The position numbers were made by a program, and so were the translations under genes. Of a stretch of 64,000 nt of DNA, positions 26,867-34,063 are shown in pieces (position 1 is the first letter of the stretch; each line of letters starts with the position of its first letter). The DNA comes from JAWCQZ01 sp038869515 [NCBI: Halobacteria archaeon] (GTDB lineage Archaea > Halobacteriota > Syntropharchaeia > JACQPP01): the NCBI GenBank assembly GCA_038869515.1, contig JAWCQZ010000002.1:62001-126000 (forward strand). The letters are read 5' to 3'. The notes below the pieces were generated by a model, which was not told the DNA's origin, made no database searches, and saw only the letters and a list, made by a program, of their open reading frames with translations.

Positions 26867-27085
26867 ATGGCTGTCCCGGCGACCGTCCGACGGTGGGGCT
26901 CCTCCCTCGCGGTGACCCTCCCACGGGACCTGGTGAAGCGCCTCTCTCTCAGGGAAGGAGAGAGAGTCTTCATCGAGGTGAAGAAGGAGAACCCCCTCCG
27001 GGAGGTCTTCGGCAAGGGGAAATTGGACAAGCCCATCCACCGGGTGATGCGGGAAATCGACGCGGAGCTGTGGGGCGAGCCGTGA
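26867..27085 (+). CDS. vapB: VapB-type antitoxin, AbrB/MazE fold
   Basis: A 72-residue antitoxin. The N-terminal swapped-hairpin AbrB DNA-binding domain is obvious (PATVRRWGSSLAVTLPRDLV, KRLSLREGERVFIEV), and the C-terminal tail (GKLDKPIHRVMREIDAELWG) would wrap the toxin. ATG 26867 is chosen because the AbrB domain begins there and a TATA box lies 29 nt upstream; an in-frame ATG at 26717 falls inside the direct repeat. The stop codon overlaps the GTG start of vapC. The pair is expected to repress its own promoter. Confidence 0.88.
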   Translation: MAVPATVRRWGSSLAVTLPRDLVKRLSLREGERVFIEVKKENPLREVFGKGKLDKPIHRVMREIDAELWGEP

Positions 27086-27432
27086 CCTACCTCTTCGACA
27101 CCTACGCGCTCCTCCGGATTTACGAGGGCGCCCGGAGTTACGAGAGGTATTCCCGGGAGGAGTTTGTGACCACGGTGCTCCAAATCATCGAACTGAACTA
27201 CAAACTGCGAAAACTTCCCGACCCGGACGCGGACGCGCTCACCTCGAAATTCTGCCGCCTTGAGAGCATCACCTGCGGGGACGTCATCGAGGGGGCCCGG
27301 GTGAGGGAGAAAATCCCGGAACTCTCTCCCGCCGACGCCATCGGCTACGCGGTCGCCCGCAGGCTCCAGATTCCGTTCCTCACGGGCGATGGGCCCATGA
27401 AACGACTCCCGGGCGTGGAGTTCGTTCGGTAG
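27082..27432 (+). CDS. vapC: VapC-type PIN-domain ribonuclease toxin
   Basis: A 116-residue PIN domain with the acidic metal-binding residues in place: Asp in YLFDTYALLRIY, Glu in QIIELNYKL, Asp in LSPADAIGYAVAR and Asp in FLTGDGPMKRLPGVEF. It is a presumed Mg-dependent endoribonuclease neutralised by the antitoxin encoded just upstream. The start is GTG at 27082, overlapping the vapB stop by 3 nt. The module lies between two 106-bp direct repeats, which suggests gain by insertion or by duplication of the flanking regulator gene. Confidence 0.9.
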   Translation: MTYLFDTYALLRIYEGARSYERYSREEFVTTVLQIIELNYKLRKLPDPDADALTSKFCRLESITCGDVIEGARVREKIPELSPADAIGYAVARRLQIPFLTGDGPMKRLPGVEFVR

Positions 27433-27480
27433 TCTCGACAGGGCCGGGGGGTTTCTGGCCCGGAAGCATCTCCGTCGCCG

Positions 27481-27586
27481 ACCCGTCCTCTTTCCCCGAT
27501 GAAGCGCATTACTTTTGGAAAGGCTTAAACCTCCCGGGCGCCTCCACTCGATGATGGCCGAGTCCGCCACCCAACCCCCGGAAGCC
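27481..27586. repeat. 106-bp direct repeat B at the regulator gene start
   Basis: Partner of 26683-26788. This copy is the functional one: it contains the TATA-like GGCTTAAACC (about 27521-27530, near 25 nt before ATG 27551) and the first codons of the winged-helix gene. About 90% identity between copies implies a fairly old duplication. Confidence 0.9.
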
Positions 27587-28033
27587 CGGCCCCCGTCCGG
27601 CGGCGCCGTGGACGAGGCGCTCCGCCAGAGGTTCCAGGAGCTGCTCGACTACTCGGAGAAGTTCTTCCGCGACGTCCAGACCCTGGTCGCCCAGGGGCGC
27701 CGCCTCGACCTCCGGAAGGAGGCGAAAATCAACTCCGAGATCGCCCGCCGGGTGACCGCCAAGTGGAGTGTCGAAATCCTCTACCTCCTCTACATGGGCG
27801 GCCCCATGGGCTTCGAGAACATCCGCAAGACCCTCGGGACCATCTCCTCCAAGACCCTCTCGGAGAGGCTCAAGACCCTGGAGAGACTGGGCTACGTGGA
27901 GCGCTCGGTCCAGCCCGGCCGGCCCATCCGGGTCCGCTACTCCCTCACCGACCGGGGCCGCTCCATCTCCACCATCGGCGCGGGGCTCTTCCTCTACCTG
28001 CGCCACGTCGAGGGGCGGCTGCGGCCGGTCTGA
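27551..28033 (+). CDS. HxlR-type winged-helix regulator
   Basis: A 160-residue DNA-binding protein. After a 60-residue N-terminal extension with a coiled stretch (LRQRFQELLDYSEKFFRDVQ), residues about 65-150 form the HxlR wing: ARRVTAKWSVEILYLLYMGG, MGFENIRKTLGTISSKTLSERL, RLGYVERSVQPGRP and VRYSLTDRGRS. No redox cysteines are visible. The start codons ATG-ATG at 27551 and 27554 lie inside direct repeat B. Aconitase begins about 40 nt downstream on the same strand, so it may be the target or simply a neighbour. Confidence 0.82.
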   Translation: MMAESATQPPEARPPSGGAVDEALRQRFQELLDYSEKFFRDVQTLVAQGRRLDLRKEAKINSEIARRVTAKWSVEILYLLYMGGPMGFENIRKTLGTISSKTLSERLKTLERLGYVERSVQPGRPIRVRYSLTDRGRSISTIGAGLFLYLRHVEGRLRPV

Positions 28034-28076
28034 GGAACTCCGCCAGCAAGTTCAAAAGACCGCCGAGTCATCCGCC

Positions 28077-30764
28077 ATGATGGCGAACTCCACCGACTGG
28101 AAAACCGCCTCCGAGGAGACCCTCGTGCACGGGGGTGAAGAGGTCCGCCTCCACTCCCCGGCGGCCCTCGCCCGCGCGGGGCTCTGCGAGACCGACCGCC
28201 TCCCCTACTCCGTCCGCGTCCTCCTGGAGAATCTCCTCCGCAACCGGGACGGCCGCCTCGTCACCGATGAAGATGTGAAGAACGTCGCGGGATGGCGGCC
28301 CGCCGGGCCGAGGCCGGAGAGGGAGGTCCCCTTCATGCCCGCCCGGGTCATCCTCCAGGACTTCACCGGCGTCCCGGTCGTCGCCGACCTGGCGGCGATG
28401 CGGGGCGCGGTGTCCAGGGCGGGGGGCGACCCGGGCCGGGTGAACCCGGTGGTCCCCGCGGACCTCGTCATTGACCACTCGGTCCAGGTGGATTTCTTCG
28501 GGACCGGCGACGCCGAGGAGCGCAACGCGGCCGTCGAGTTCGAGCGGAACCGGGAGCGCTACGCGTTCCTGAAGTGGGCCCAGGGCGCCTTCCGCAACCT
28601 GCGGGTGCTCCCCCCCGGCCGCGGCATCGTCCACCAGGTGAACCTCGAGTTCCTCGCCACGGTCATCGGCCGGCGCAAAGAGGGGGGGAGGTGGGTCGCG
28701 CACGCCGACACCGTCCTCGGGACCGACTCCCACACCACGATGGTCAACGGTCTCGGCGTCCTCGGCTGGGGCGTCGGGGGCATCGAGGCGGAGGCGGTGA
28801 TGCTCGGGCAGCCCTACTTCATGGAGCTGCCCGACGTGGTGGGCTTCCGGCTGAAGGGGGGACTGCCCGAAGGGGCGACTGCGACCGACCTGGTCCTGAC
28901 CGTCACCGAGCAGCTGCGGCGCCACGGGGTCACCGGGAAAATGGTGGAGTTCTTCGGGCCGGGGCTCCGCTCGCTCGCGGTCCAGGACCGGACCACCGTG
29001 GCGAACATGGCGCCCGAATACGGCGCGACCGCGGGCTTCTTCCCCGTGGACGGGGCGACCCTCGCCTACCTCCGCATGACCGGCCGCGACGGGTCCCACC
29101 TCTCCTTCGTGGAGCAGTGCGCGAAGCGGCTCGGGCTCTTCGCCGACTCCAAGGAGCCCGCCTACACCGAGGTCCTCGAACTCGACATGCGGGAGGTCGA
29201 GCCCTCCATCGCGGGCCCCGCCAACCCCGAGGACCGGATTCCGCTGCGCGGGGCCAAGACCCGGGTCTCGGGGATTCTCCGGGAGAAGGCGAAGGGCGGG
29301 GGAGGCCCGGCCCGGGTCCGGATTGGCGGCCGCGAGGCGGAGGTGGGCGACGGCTCCATCACCATCGCCGCCATCACCTCCTGCACCAACACCTCGAACC
29401 CGGGCGTGATGGTCGGCGCGGGCCTCGTGGCGAAGAGGGCGGTCGAGAGGGGGCTCCGGGTCCCCGCCCACGTGAAGACCAGCCTCGCCCCCGGCTCCCG
29501 GGTCGTGACCGACTACCTCCGGGCTGCGGGACTGATGCCCGCCCTGGAGGCGCTGGGCTTCCACATCGTCGGCTACGGGTGCACCACCTGCATCGGCAAC
29601 AGCGGGCCACTCCCCGCGGATGTGGAGGGCGCCATCCGGAAGCGCGACCTTTACACGGCGGCGGTCCTGAGCGGCAACCGGAATTTCGACGGCCGCATCC
29701 ACCCCCTCGTCCGGGGCAGTTTCCTCATGTCCCCCATGCTGGTGGTCGCCTACGCCCTCGCGGGGAGGATGGACGTGGACCTGCTGAAGGAGCCGCTGGG
29801 GACGGACCCGAAGGGGAGACCCGTCCTGCTGAAGGACCTCTGGCCCTCGCTGGAGGAGATTCGCGCCGCCGTCGAGAAATCGCTGAAGCCGGAGGCCTTC
29901 CGGGAGAGATACCGCGACGCGACCCGGGGCGACGCGCGGTGGGAGGGGCTCGCGGCCTCCCCCGGCCAGCACTACCGCTGGGACTCCGCCTCGACCTACA
30001 TCCGGGAGCCGCCGTTCGCCTCCGGCCCCGCGGCCGAGCCCCCGCCCCGGGGGGACCTCTCCGGGGCCCGGGTCCTCGCGCTCCTCGGGGACCGCATCAC
30101 CACCGACCACATCTCCCCCGCGGGGAGCATCCTGCCCGACACCCCTGCCGGGGCCTACCTGAAATCGCACGGCGTCGCCCCGGCGGACTTCAACACCTAT
30201 GGCGCGCGGCGGGGGAACCACGAGGTGATGGTCCGGGGCACCCTCGCCAACAACCGCCTCCGGAACGAGATGACGAAGGGGCGCGAGGGGGGGTGGACGC
30301 TCCACCTGCCCGACGGCAACGTCACGACCATCTTCGACGCGGCGGAGGCCTACCGGCGAGAGGGCGTGCCGCTCCTCATCCTCGCCGGCAAGCAATACGG
30401 CTCCGGCTCCTCCCGGGACTGGGCCGCCAAGGGTGTCCGGCTCCTCGGGGTCCGCGCGGTCATCGCCGAGAGCTACGAGCGCATCCACCGGAGCAACCTC
30501 GTCGGGATGGGGGTGCTCCCGCTCCAGTTCGAGGAGGGGCGGGGGTGGAGAGCGCTCGGCCTCACCGGGAGGGAGACCTACTCCATCGAGGGGCTCGCCG
30601 GGGGGCTGAAGCCGCGGCAGCGGCTGCAGGTGGCCGCCGCCGGGGAGGACGGGGGAGTGAAGCGGTTCGCCGTGACGTCGCGCGTGGACACGCCGGTCGA
30701 GGTCGAGTACTACCGCGGCGGGGGAATCCTGCCCTACGTCCTCGGGCGGCTGGCGGCGAAGTGA
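28077..30764 (+). CDS. acnA: Aconitate hydratase (AcnA/IRP type)
   Basis: An 895-residue aconitase interconverting citrate and isocitrate in the TCA cycle. The long AcnA layout is complete: YSVRVLLENLLRN, ARVILQDFTGVPVVADLAAM, the substrate loop VLGTDSHTTMVNGLGVLGWG, cluster cysteines in TSCTNTSNPGVMVGAGL and GCTTCIGNSGPL, and the C-terminal swivel domain with GDRITTDHISPAGSI, YGARRGNHEVMVRGT and GSGSSRDWAAKG. The start is the ATG pair at 28077/28080; a TATA-like GTTCAAAAG lies about 24 nt before it. Its 3' end overlaps the convergent HxlR gene by 31 nt. Confidence 0.96.
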   Translation: MMANSTDWKTASEETLVHGGEEVRLHSPAALARAGLCETDRLPYSVRVLLENLLRNRDGRLVTDEDVKNVAGWRPAGPRPEREVPFMPARVILQDFTGVPVVADLAAMRGAVSRAGGDPGRVNPVVPADLVIDHSVQVDFFGTGDAEERNAAVEFERNRERYAFLKWAQGAFRNLRVLPPGRGIVHQVNLEFLATVIGRRKEGGRWVAHADTVLGTDSHTTMVNGLGVLGWGVGGIEAEAVMLGQPYFMELPDVVGFRLKGGLPEGATATDLVLTVTEQLRRHGVTGKMVEFFGPGLRSLAVQDRTTVANMAPEYGATAGFFPVDGATLAYLRMTGRDGSHLSFVEQCAKRLGLFADSKEPAYTEVLELDMREVEPSIAGPANPEDRIPLRGAKTRVSGILREKAKGGGGPARVRIGGREAEVGDGSITIAAITSCTNTSNPGVMVGAGLVAKRAVERGLRVPAHVKTSLAPGSRVVTDYLRAAGLMPALEALGFHIVGYGCTTCIGNSGPLPADVEGAIRKRDLYTAAVLSGNRNFDGRIHPLVRGSFLMSPMLVVAYALAGRMDVDLLKEPLGTDPKGRPVLLKDLWPSLEEIRAAVEKSLKPEAFRERYRDATRGDARWEGLAASPGQHYRWDSASTYIREPPFASGPAAEPPPRGDLSGARVLALLGDRITTDHISPAGSILPDTPAGAYLKSHGVAPADFNTYGARRGNHEVMVRGTLANNRLRNEMTKGREGGWTLHLPDGNVTTIFDAAEAYRREGVPLLILAGKQYGSGSSRDWAAKGVRLLGVRAVIAESYERIHRSNLVGMGVLPLQFEEGRGWRALGLTGRETYSIEGLAGGLKPRQRLQVAAAGEDGGVKRFAVTSRVDTPVEVEYYRGGGILPYVLGRLAAK

Positions 30765-31186
30765 CCGGGGCCGGCCCCTACGGGAGCGCGGCCGCCGGCG
30801 CGGGCCCCCCCGGCCTCCGGCTTCAGGTTGTTCCTCGCGGCCCACGCGGCGAGGCTCTCGAAGACGGGCCGGAGGTCGAGGGCCTTGGGGGTCGGCCCGT
30901 AATCCACCCGGGGGGGAATCTCGTTGCAGGACCTGCGGGTGACGAGGCCCGCCCTGACGAGTTCCTTGAGGCGGTCGGAGAGGGTGTTGGGGGAGAGGGA
31001 GAGCCGCTCCTGGAGCTCCACAAAGCGGTGGGGACCGGGGGCGTCGCGGATGAAGACGTGGAGGAGGTCGAGCATGTGGGTCTTGCCGAGGATGTGAAAG
31101 AGTTCCGCGATCTGGCAGCCGCCGGGCTCCTCGTCGCAGGTCTTCGACCGGGGCGGGCTGCGCCTGCCGGGTCCGCGGGCGGCCAT
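30734..31186 (-). CDS. HxlR-family transcriptional regulator
   Basis: A 150-residue winged-helix protein. CDEEPGGCQIAELFHILGKT gives the N-terminal cysteines sometimes used as redox or aldehyde sensors in this family. The core continues through MLDLLHVFIRDAPGPHRFVE, LSLSPNTLSDRLKELVRAG, VTRRSCNEIPPRVDYGPTPK and the C-terminal dimer helix VFESLAAWAARN. It is divergent from a broken nitroreductase gene plus pirin, and each promoter carries the same 22-nt sequence, suggesting autoregulation with shared control. The Arg/Gly-rich tail overlaps the aconitase gene on the opposite strand. Confidence 0.85.
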   Translation of the reverse strand: MAARGPGRRSPPRSKTCDEEPGGCQIAELFHILGKTHMLDLLHVFIRDAPGPHRFVELQERLSLSPNTLSDRLKELVRAGLVTRRSCNEIPPRVDYGPTPKALDLRPVFESLAAWAARNNLKPEAGGARAGGRAPVGAGPGHFAASRPRT

Positions 31187-31193
31187 CCCTCTA

Positions 31194-31215
31194 ACTACGA
31201 ATTTAGAAGTATTAA
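31194..31215. promoter_or_regulatory. Putative HxlR operator 1
   Basis: ACTACGAATTTAGAAGTATTAA overlaps the minus-strand TATA-like ATTAATAC, about 26 nt before the regulator ATG at 31186. It matches operator 2 at 17 of 22 positions. Confidence 0.5.
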
Positions 31216-31269
31216 TCCTTGCCGCTTCGAAGCCTGGTAGCGACTTCCGATTCTCGCAGCGACTCCTAT

Positions 31270-31291
31270 ACTACGAACTGAATAGTATTTA
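31270..31291. promoter_or_regulatory. Putative HxlR operator 2
   Basis: ACTACGAACTGAATAGTATTTA contains most of a perfect dyad (ATACTA at 31268-31273, TAGTAT at 31283-31288) and overlaps the TATA box AGTATTTAA about 27 nt before ATG 31317. A repressor bound here would block the nitroreductase/pirin transcript. Confidence 0.5.
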
Positions 31292-31316
31292 ACTCCGAAA
31301 TGCGTAGCAGACTCCA

Positions 31317-31829
31317 ATGAGCGCCCTCTCTCCGCCTCCCCTCCGCGTCCCGGAGCCCCCCGGGGGCCCCTCCCGCCCCCGGGGGTCCCGGGGCGCGCCC
31401 CGCCCCCGCGGACCACCCGATCCACGACCTGCTCCGGAACCGCTGGAGCCCCCGCGCCTTCTCCGACAGGCCGGTGGAACGGGAGAAGTTGCTGAGCCTC
31501 CTGGAGGCGATGCGATGGGCGCCTTCGTCCTTCAACGGGCAGCCCTGGAGCGTCTGGCGACGGCCAACCTGATGGTCCAGGCCACCGCCCTGGGGCTCAC
31601 CGTCCACGCCATGGGCGGCTTCGACGGAGCCAGGGCGCGCGAGGTGTTCCGGATTCCGGAGGACCACGCGCCGGTCGCGGTGCTCGCGGTGGGATACCCC
31701 GGCGACCCGGAGACGCTCCCGCCGCAATTCCGGCAGTGGGAGGCCGCGCCCCGGACCCGCAAGCCCCTCTCCGCATTCGTCTTCGGAAGCCGGTGGGGTC
31801 AGGCCTTTCCGCCGGTCAGCGGAGAGTGA
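31317..31829 (+). pseudogene. Nitroreductase-family pseudogene (frameshift plus internal deletion)
   Basis: Two pieces of one nitroreductase are present in different frames. The N-piece, frame +1 relative to ATG 31317, spans about 31411-31572 and reads HPIHDLLRNRWSPRAFSDRP then APSSFNGQPW before TGA at 31570. The C-piece, in the ATG frame, reads TANLMVQATALGLTVHAMGG, then VAVLAVGYPGDPETLPPQF and KPLSAFVFGSRWGQ. The middle part expected between QPW and the second piece is missing. The 5' 90 nt is a Pro/Gly-rich GC palindrome with no similarity to the family. The promoter with its operator is intact, probably because pirin downstream still uses it. A sequencing or assembly error cannot be excluded. 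Confidence 0.75.
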
Positions 31830-31840
31830 GAGAAGGCCCC

Positions 31841-32698
31841 ATGGCCGCGTCTCCGAGACCGGGCGAAACGCGCCTCCGCGACGCCCTCCACGTCCTCCCC
31901 GGCATGGAGGGCGTCGAGGGCGCGGGAGTCCGGGTCCGGCGCTACATCGGCTCGCCGATGCTGGACCACCTCGACCCCTTCCTCCTCCTCGACGAGTTCC
32001 GGAGCGCAGACCCCCGGGACTACGAGGCGGGCTTCCCGACCCACCCCCACCGGGGGTTCCAGACCCTCACCTATATGCTCGAGGGCAAGTTTCGCCACGA
32101 GGACTCCACCGGCAGCAAGGGCGTCCTCGCCGGGGGCGGGCTCCAGTGGATGAACGCGGGGAGCGGCGTCCTCCACAGCGAGATGCCCGCGATGAAGGAG
32201 GGGCGACTGTGGGGTTACCAGTTGTGGCTCAACGCGCCGGCCCGGGAGAAGATGGGGGACCCGTTCTACCGCGACTTCAAGGCCAAGGAGGTCCGGGGGG
32301 AGGAGGTCCGCGAGAGGCTCCTCGCCGGGGGCGGGCAGGAGAACCACGCCCACTACCCTGTCCTCTACGAGGACGTGCGGCTCAAGCAAGGGGCCTCGTT
32401 CCGCCGCGAGGTCCCGAAGGAGATGAACGGCTTCCTGGCGGTCGCGGACGGCGAAATTTCCCTCGCCCCCGCCTCCACCCGCGTCCCCGCCCGCCGCATC
32501 GCTGTCCTCGGCCCGGGCGATGCAGTCTCCTTCGAGGCGGCCCGGGATTCGACGGTGCTTCTGGCCGCCGCCCCGCCCCTGCGGGAGCCGGTCGCGCGCT
32601 GGGGGCCCTTCGTGATGAACACCCCGCAGGAACTCGGGTGGGCCGTCGAGGACTACCTGGCGGGAAAGCTCGTGAAGAAGCGCGCCGAGAATCGGTAG
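31841..32698 (+). CDS. Pirin-family protein
   Basis: A 285-residue bicupin. The N-terminal cupin carries the pirin metal motif in PTHPHRGFQTLTYMLEGKF with HEDSTGSKG and the Glu/His set GSGVLHSEMPA; GYQLWLNAPAREKM follows, then the second cupin with DGEISLA. The C-terminal FVMNTPQELGWAVEDY is characteristic. Pirins bind iron and may act as quercetinases or redox-responsive cofactors; function here is not fixed. It starts 11 nt after the nitroreductase remnant and shares its promoter. Pirin with a flavin reductase and an HxlR regulator suggests a stress-response unit. Confidence 0.9.
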   Translation: MAASPRPGETRLRDALHVLPGMEGVEGAGVRVRRYIGSPMLDHLDPFLLLDEFRSADPRDYEAGFPTHPHRGFQTLTYMLEGKFRHEDSTGSKGVLAGGGLQWMNAGSGVLHSEMPAMKEGRLWGYQLWLNAPAREKMGDPFYRDFKAKEVRGEEVRERLLAGGGQENHAHYPVLYEDVRLKQGASFRREVPKEMNGFLAVADGEISLAPASTRVPARRIAVLGPGDAVSFEAARDSTVLLAAAPPLREPVARWGPFVMNTPQELGWAVEDYLAGKLVKKRAENR

Positions 32699-32758
32699 CC
32701 GGACAGCGGCCGTCGCCAAAAGTTAATGAGCCGCCGGCGGTGAACCGGGGTCAGCGAT

Positions 32759-32831
32759 GCCCGGGTAGTATAGTGGCCTAGTATCCCGGTCTGTCGAGCC
32801 GGGGACTCGGGTTCAAATCCCGACTCGGGCG
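32759..32831 (+). tRNA. tRNA-Asp (GUC)
   Basis: A 73-nt cloverleaf with no intron. The acceptor arm GCCCGGG pairs with CTCGGGC (one G-U), discriminator G, no encoded CCA. The anticodon loop CTGTCGA gives GUC at 34-36 on a CCGGT/GCCGG stem; the T-loop reads TTCAAAT. An A/T-rich AAAAGTTAATG at 32718-32728 may be its TATA box. Confidence 0.95.
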
Positions 32832-32873
32832 CTGTCGCCGGGGGGAGGGGGCGCGTCCCCCCTCCCCCTCAAC

Positions 32874-32913
32874 GTTCCGGCGGAACGAGAGGGTTCCCGA
32901 GGGGAGCGGCAAC
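32874..32913. repeat. 37-bp dispersed repeat, copy 2
   Basis: Between tRNA-Asp and a convergent oxidoreductase gene. Core 32877-32913 matches 13515-13551 at 31 of 37 positions and 48161-48188 almost exactly over 28 nt. GGAAC...GTTCC can pair as a small hairpin. Confidence 0.6.
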
Positions 32914-32935
32914 AACTTCCGAAGGGCTCGGGACG

Positions 32936-33949
32936 TCACGCGATCCCTTCCGCAACTCGCTTCATCAGCGCGTCCTGCTTCCCGGGCTGGAACGGGAAGT
33001 AGAGGGCGAGGCGGTCCACGAGGCCGCCGTACTTCTGCTTGAGTTTTCCCGGAATCTCGTCCCACGAGCCCGACACGGTGAAGGTCTCCAGCGCCTCGTC
33101 GGGAACCGCCTTGGGCATGCTCGCCCACTGGTTGTTGAGGGACATCTCCCGCAGTTTCTCCCCGACCGACTCCCAGCCGTGGGCCTCCCAGACGGCGAAG
33201 TAGGACTTGGTGGAGCCGTAGAACGAAATCTGGGCCCGGACCATCTCTTTCATGGACTTGATTTCGCGCTCGGTGTCGCCCGCCGCCACGAAGGCGGCGG
33301 TGGCGATTTCACACGCGCCGTCGGGGCGCCCCGAGGCCTTCAACCCCTCCTTGACGGCGGGGATTGCCTTTTCGGCCAGGTATTTCCGGGTGTGGAAGGG
33401 GTGGATGTTGGCGCCGTCGGCCACCTCGCCCGCCAGTCTGCACATGCGGGCGTTGAGCGCCGCGAGCCACACCTTGGGGCGGCCGAACTTCGTCGGCCCC
33501 GGGTTGAAGAAGGGGGTCATGAGGCTGAACTTGTAGTATTTGCCCTCATACTTCAGCGGTTTGCGGTTCTGCCAGCACTCCCAGATGGCGTAGAGCGACT
33601 CGACATACTCCTTCATCCGGGCCGCGGGCGGATGCCACGGGGTCGAGTAGCGCCGCTCGATGTGCCCCTTCACCTGCGTCCCGAGGCCGAGGACGAAGCG
33701 CCCCTGGGAGAGCTGCTGCAGGTCCCACGACTGGAGGGCGGTGACCATCGGGCTCCGGGGGAAGGCGATGAGGACGCCGGTGCCGACCTGGACCTTCGAG
33801 GTCGCCTGGGCCATCAGGACGGCGCAGAACATCGGGTCGTGGGTGGTCTCGCCGACCCAGATGCCCGACGCCCCGGAGCGCTCGGCCGCGGCGGCGGAGT
33901 CGGCGGCCTTGGTGATGGGCGAGGGCTGGATGCCCACGTCGAACTTCAT
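32936..33949 (-). CDS. F420-dependent LLM-family oxidoreductase
   Basis: A 337-residue luciferase-like TIM barrel. Signatures are ADSAAAAERSGASGIWVGET, VQVGTGVLIAFPRSPMVTAL, LSQGRFVLGLGTQVKGHIER with the following RRYSTPWHPP, and GRPKVWLAALNARMCRLAGE. This resembles the MSMEG_2256-like subgroup assumed to use coenzyme F420. The substrate is unknown. A TATA box (ACTTAAAGT, 33971-33980) lies 26 nt before the ATG. It is a single-gene unit whose 3' end faces tRNA-Asp. Confidence 0.85.
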   Translation of the reverse strand: MKFDVGIQPSPITKAADSAAAAERSGASGIWVGETTHDPMFCAVLMAQATSKVQVGTGVLIAFPRSPMVTALQSWDLQQLSQGRFVLGLGTQVKGHIERRYSTPWHPPAARMKEYVESLYAIWECWQNRKPLKYEGKYYKFSLMTPFFNPGPTKFGRPKVWLAALNARMCRLAGEVADGANIHPFHTRKYLAEKAIPAVKEGLKASGRPDGACEIATAAFVAAGDTEREIKSMKEMVRAQISFYGSTKSYFAVWEAHGWESVGEKLREMSLNNQWASMPKAVPDEALETFTVSGSWDEIPGKLKQKYGGLVDRLALYFPFQPGKQDALMKRVAEGIA

Positions 33950-34014
33950 CGGAAGGCAAGGGCGGGGGGGACTTTAAGTTGCTGCCGCCGGGGAGTCGCG
34001 GCGGGCGACCCTCC

Positions 34015-34031
34015 GGGGGGCTCCGCCCCCC
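34015..34031. repeat. 17-bp GC palindrome, intergenic copy
   Basis: GGGGGGCTCCGCCCCCC, the exact reverse complement of the centre of the palindrome at 51202-51236 that lies inside the aminotransferase gene. Here it sits between the F420 oxidoreductase promoter and the 3' end of the purM fusion gene. Confidence 0.5.
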
Positions 34032-34063
34032 CTCCCCCCATCTCCAAGCGAGTCGGACGAGGC

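Noticed and set aside
28068-30845. A 925-codon minus-strand frame opposite aconitase
   Set aside because: Shadow of the aconitase codon bias; the translation has no recognisable motif and the plus strand encodes every aconitase signature.
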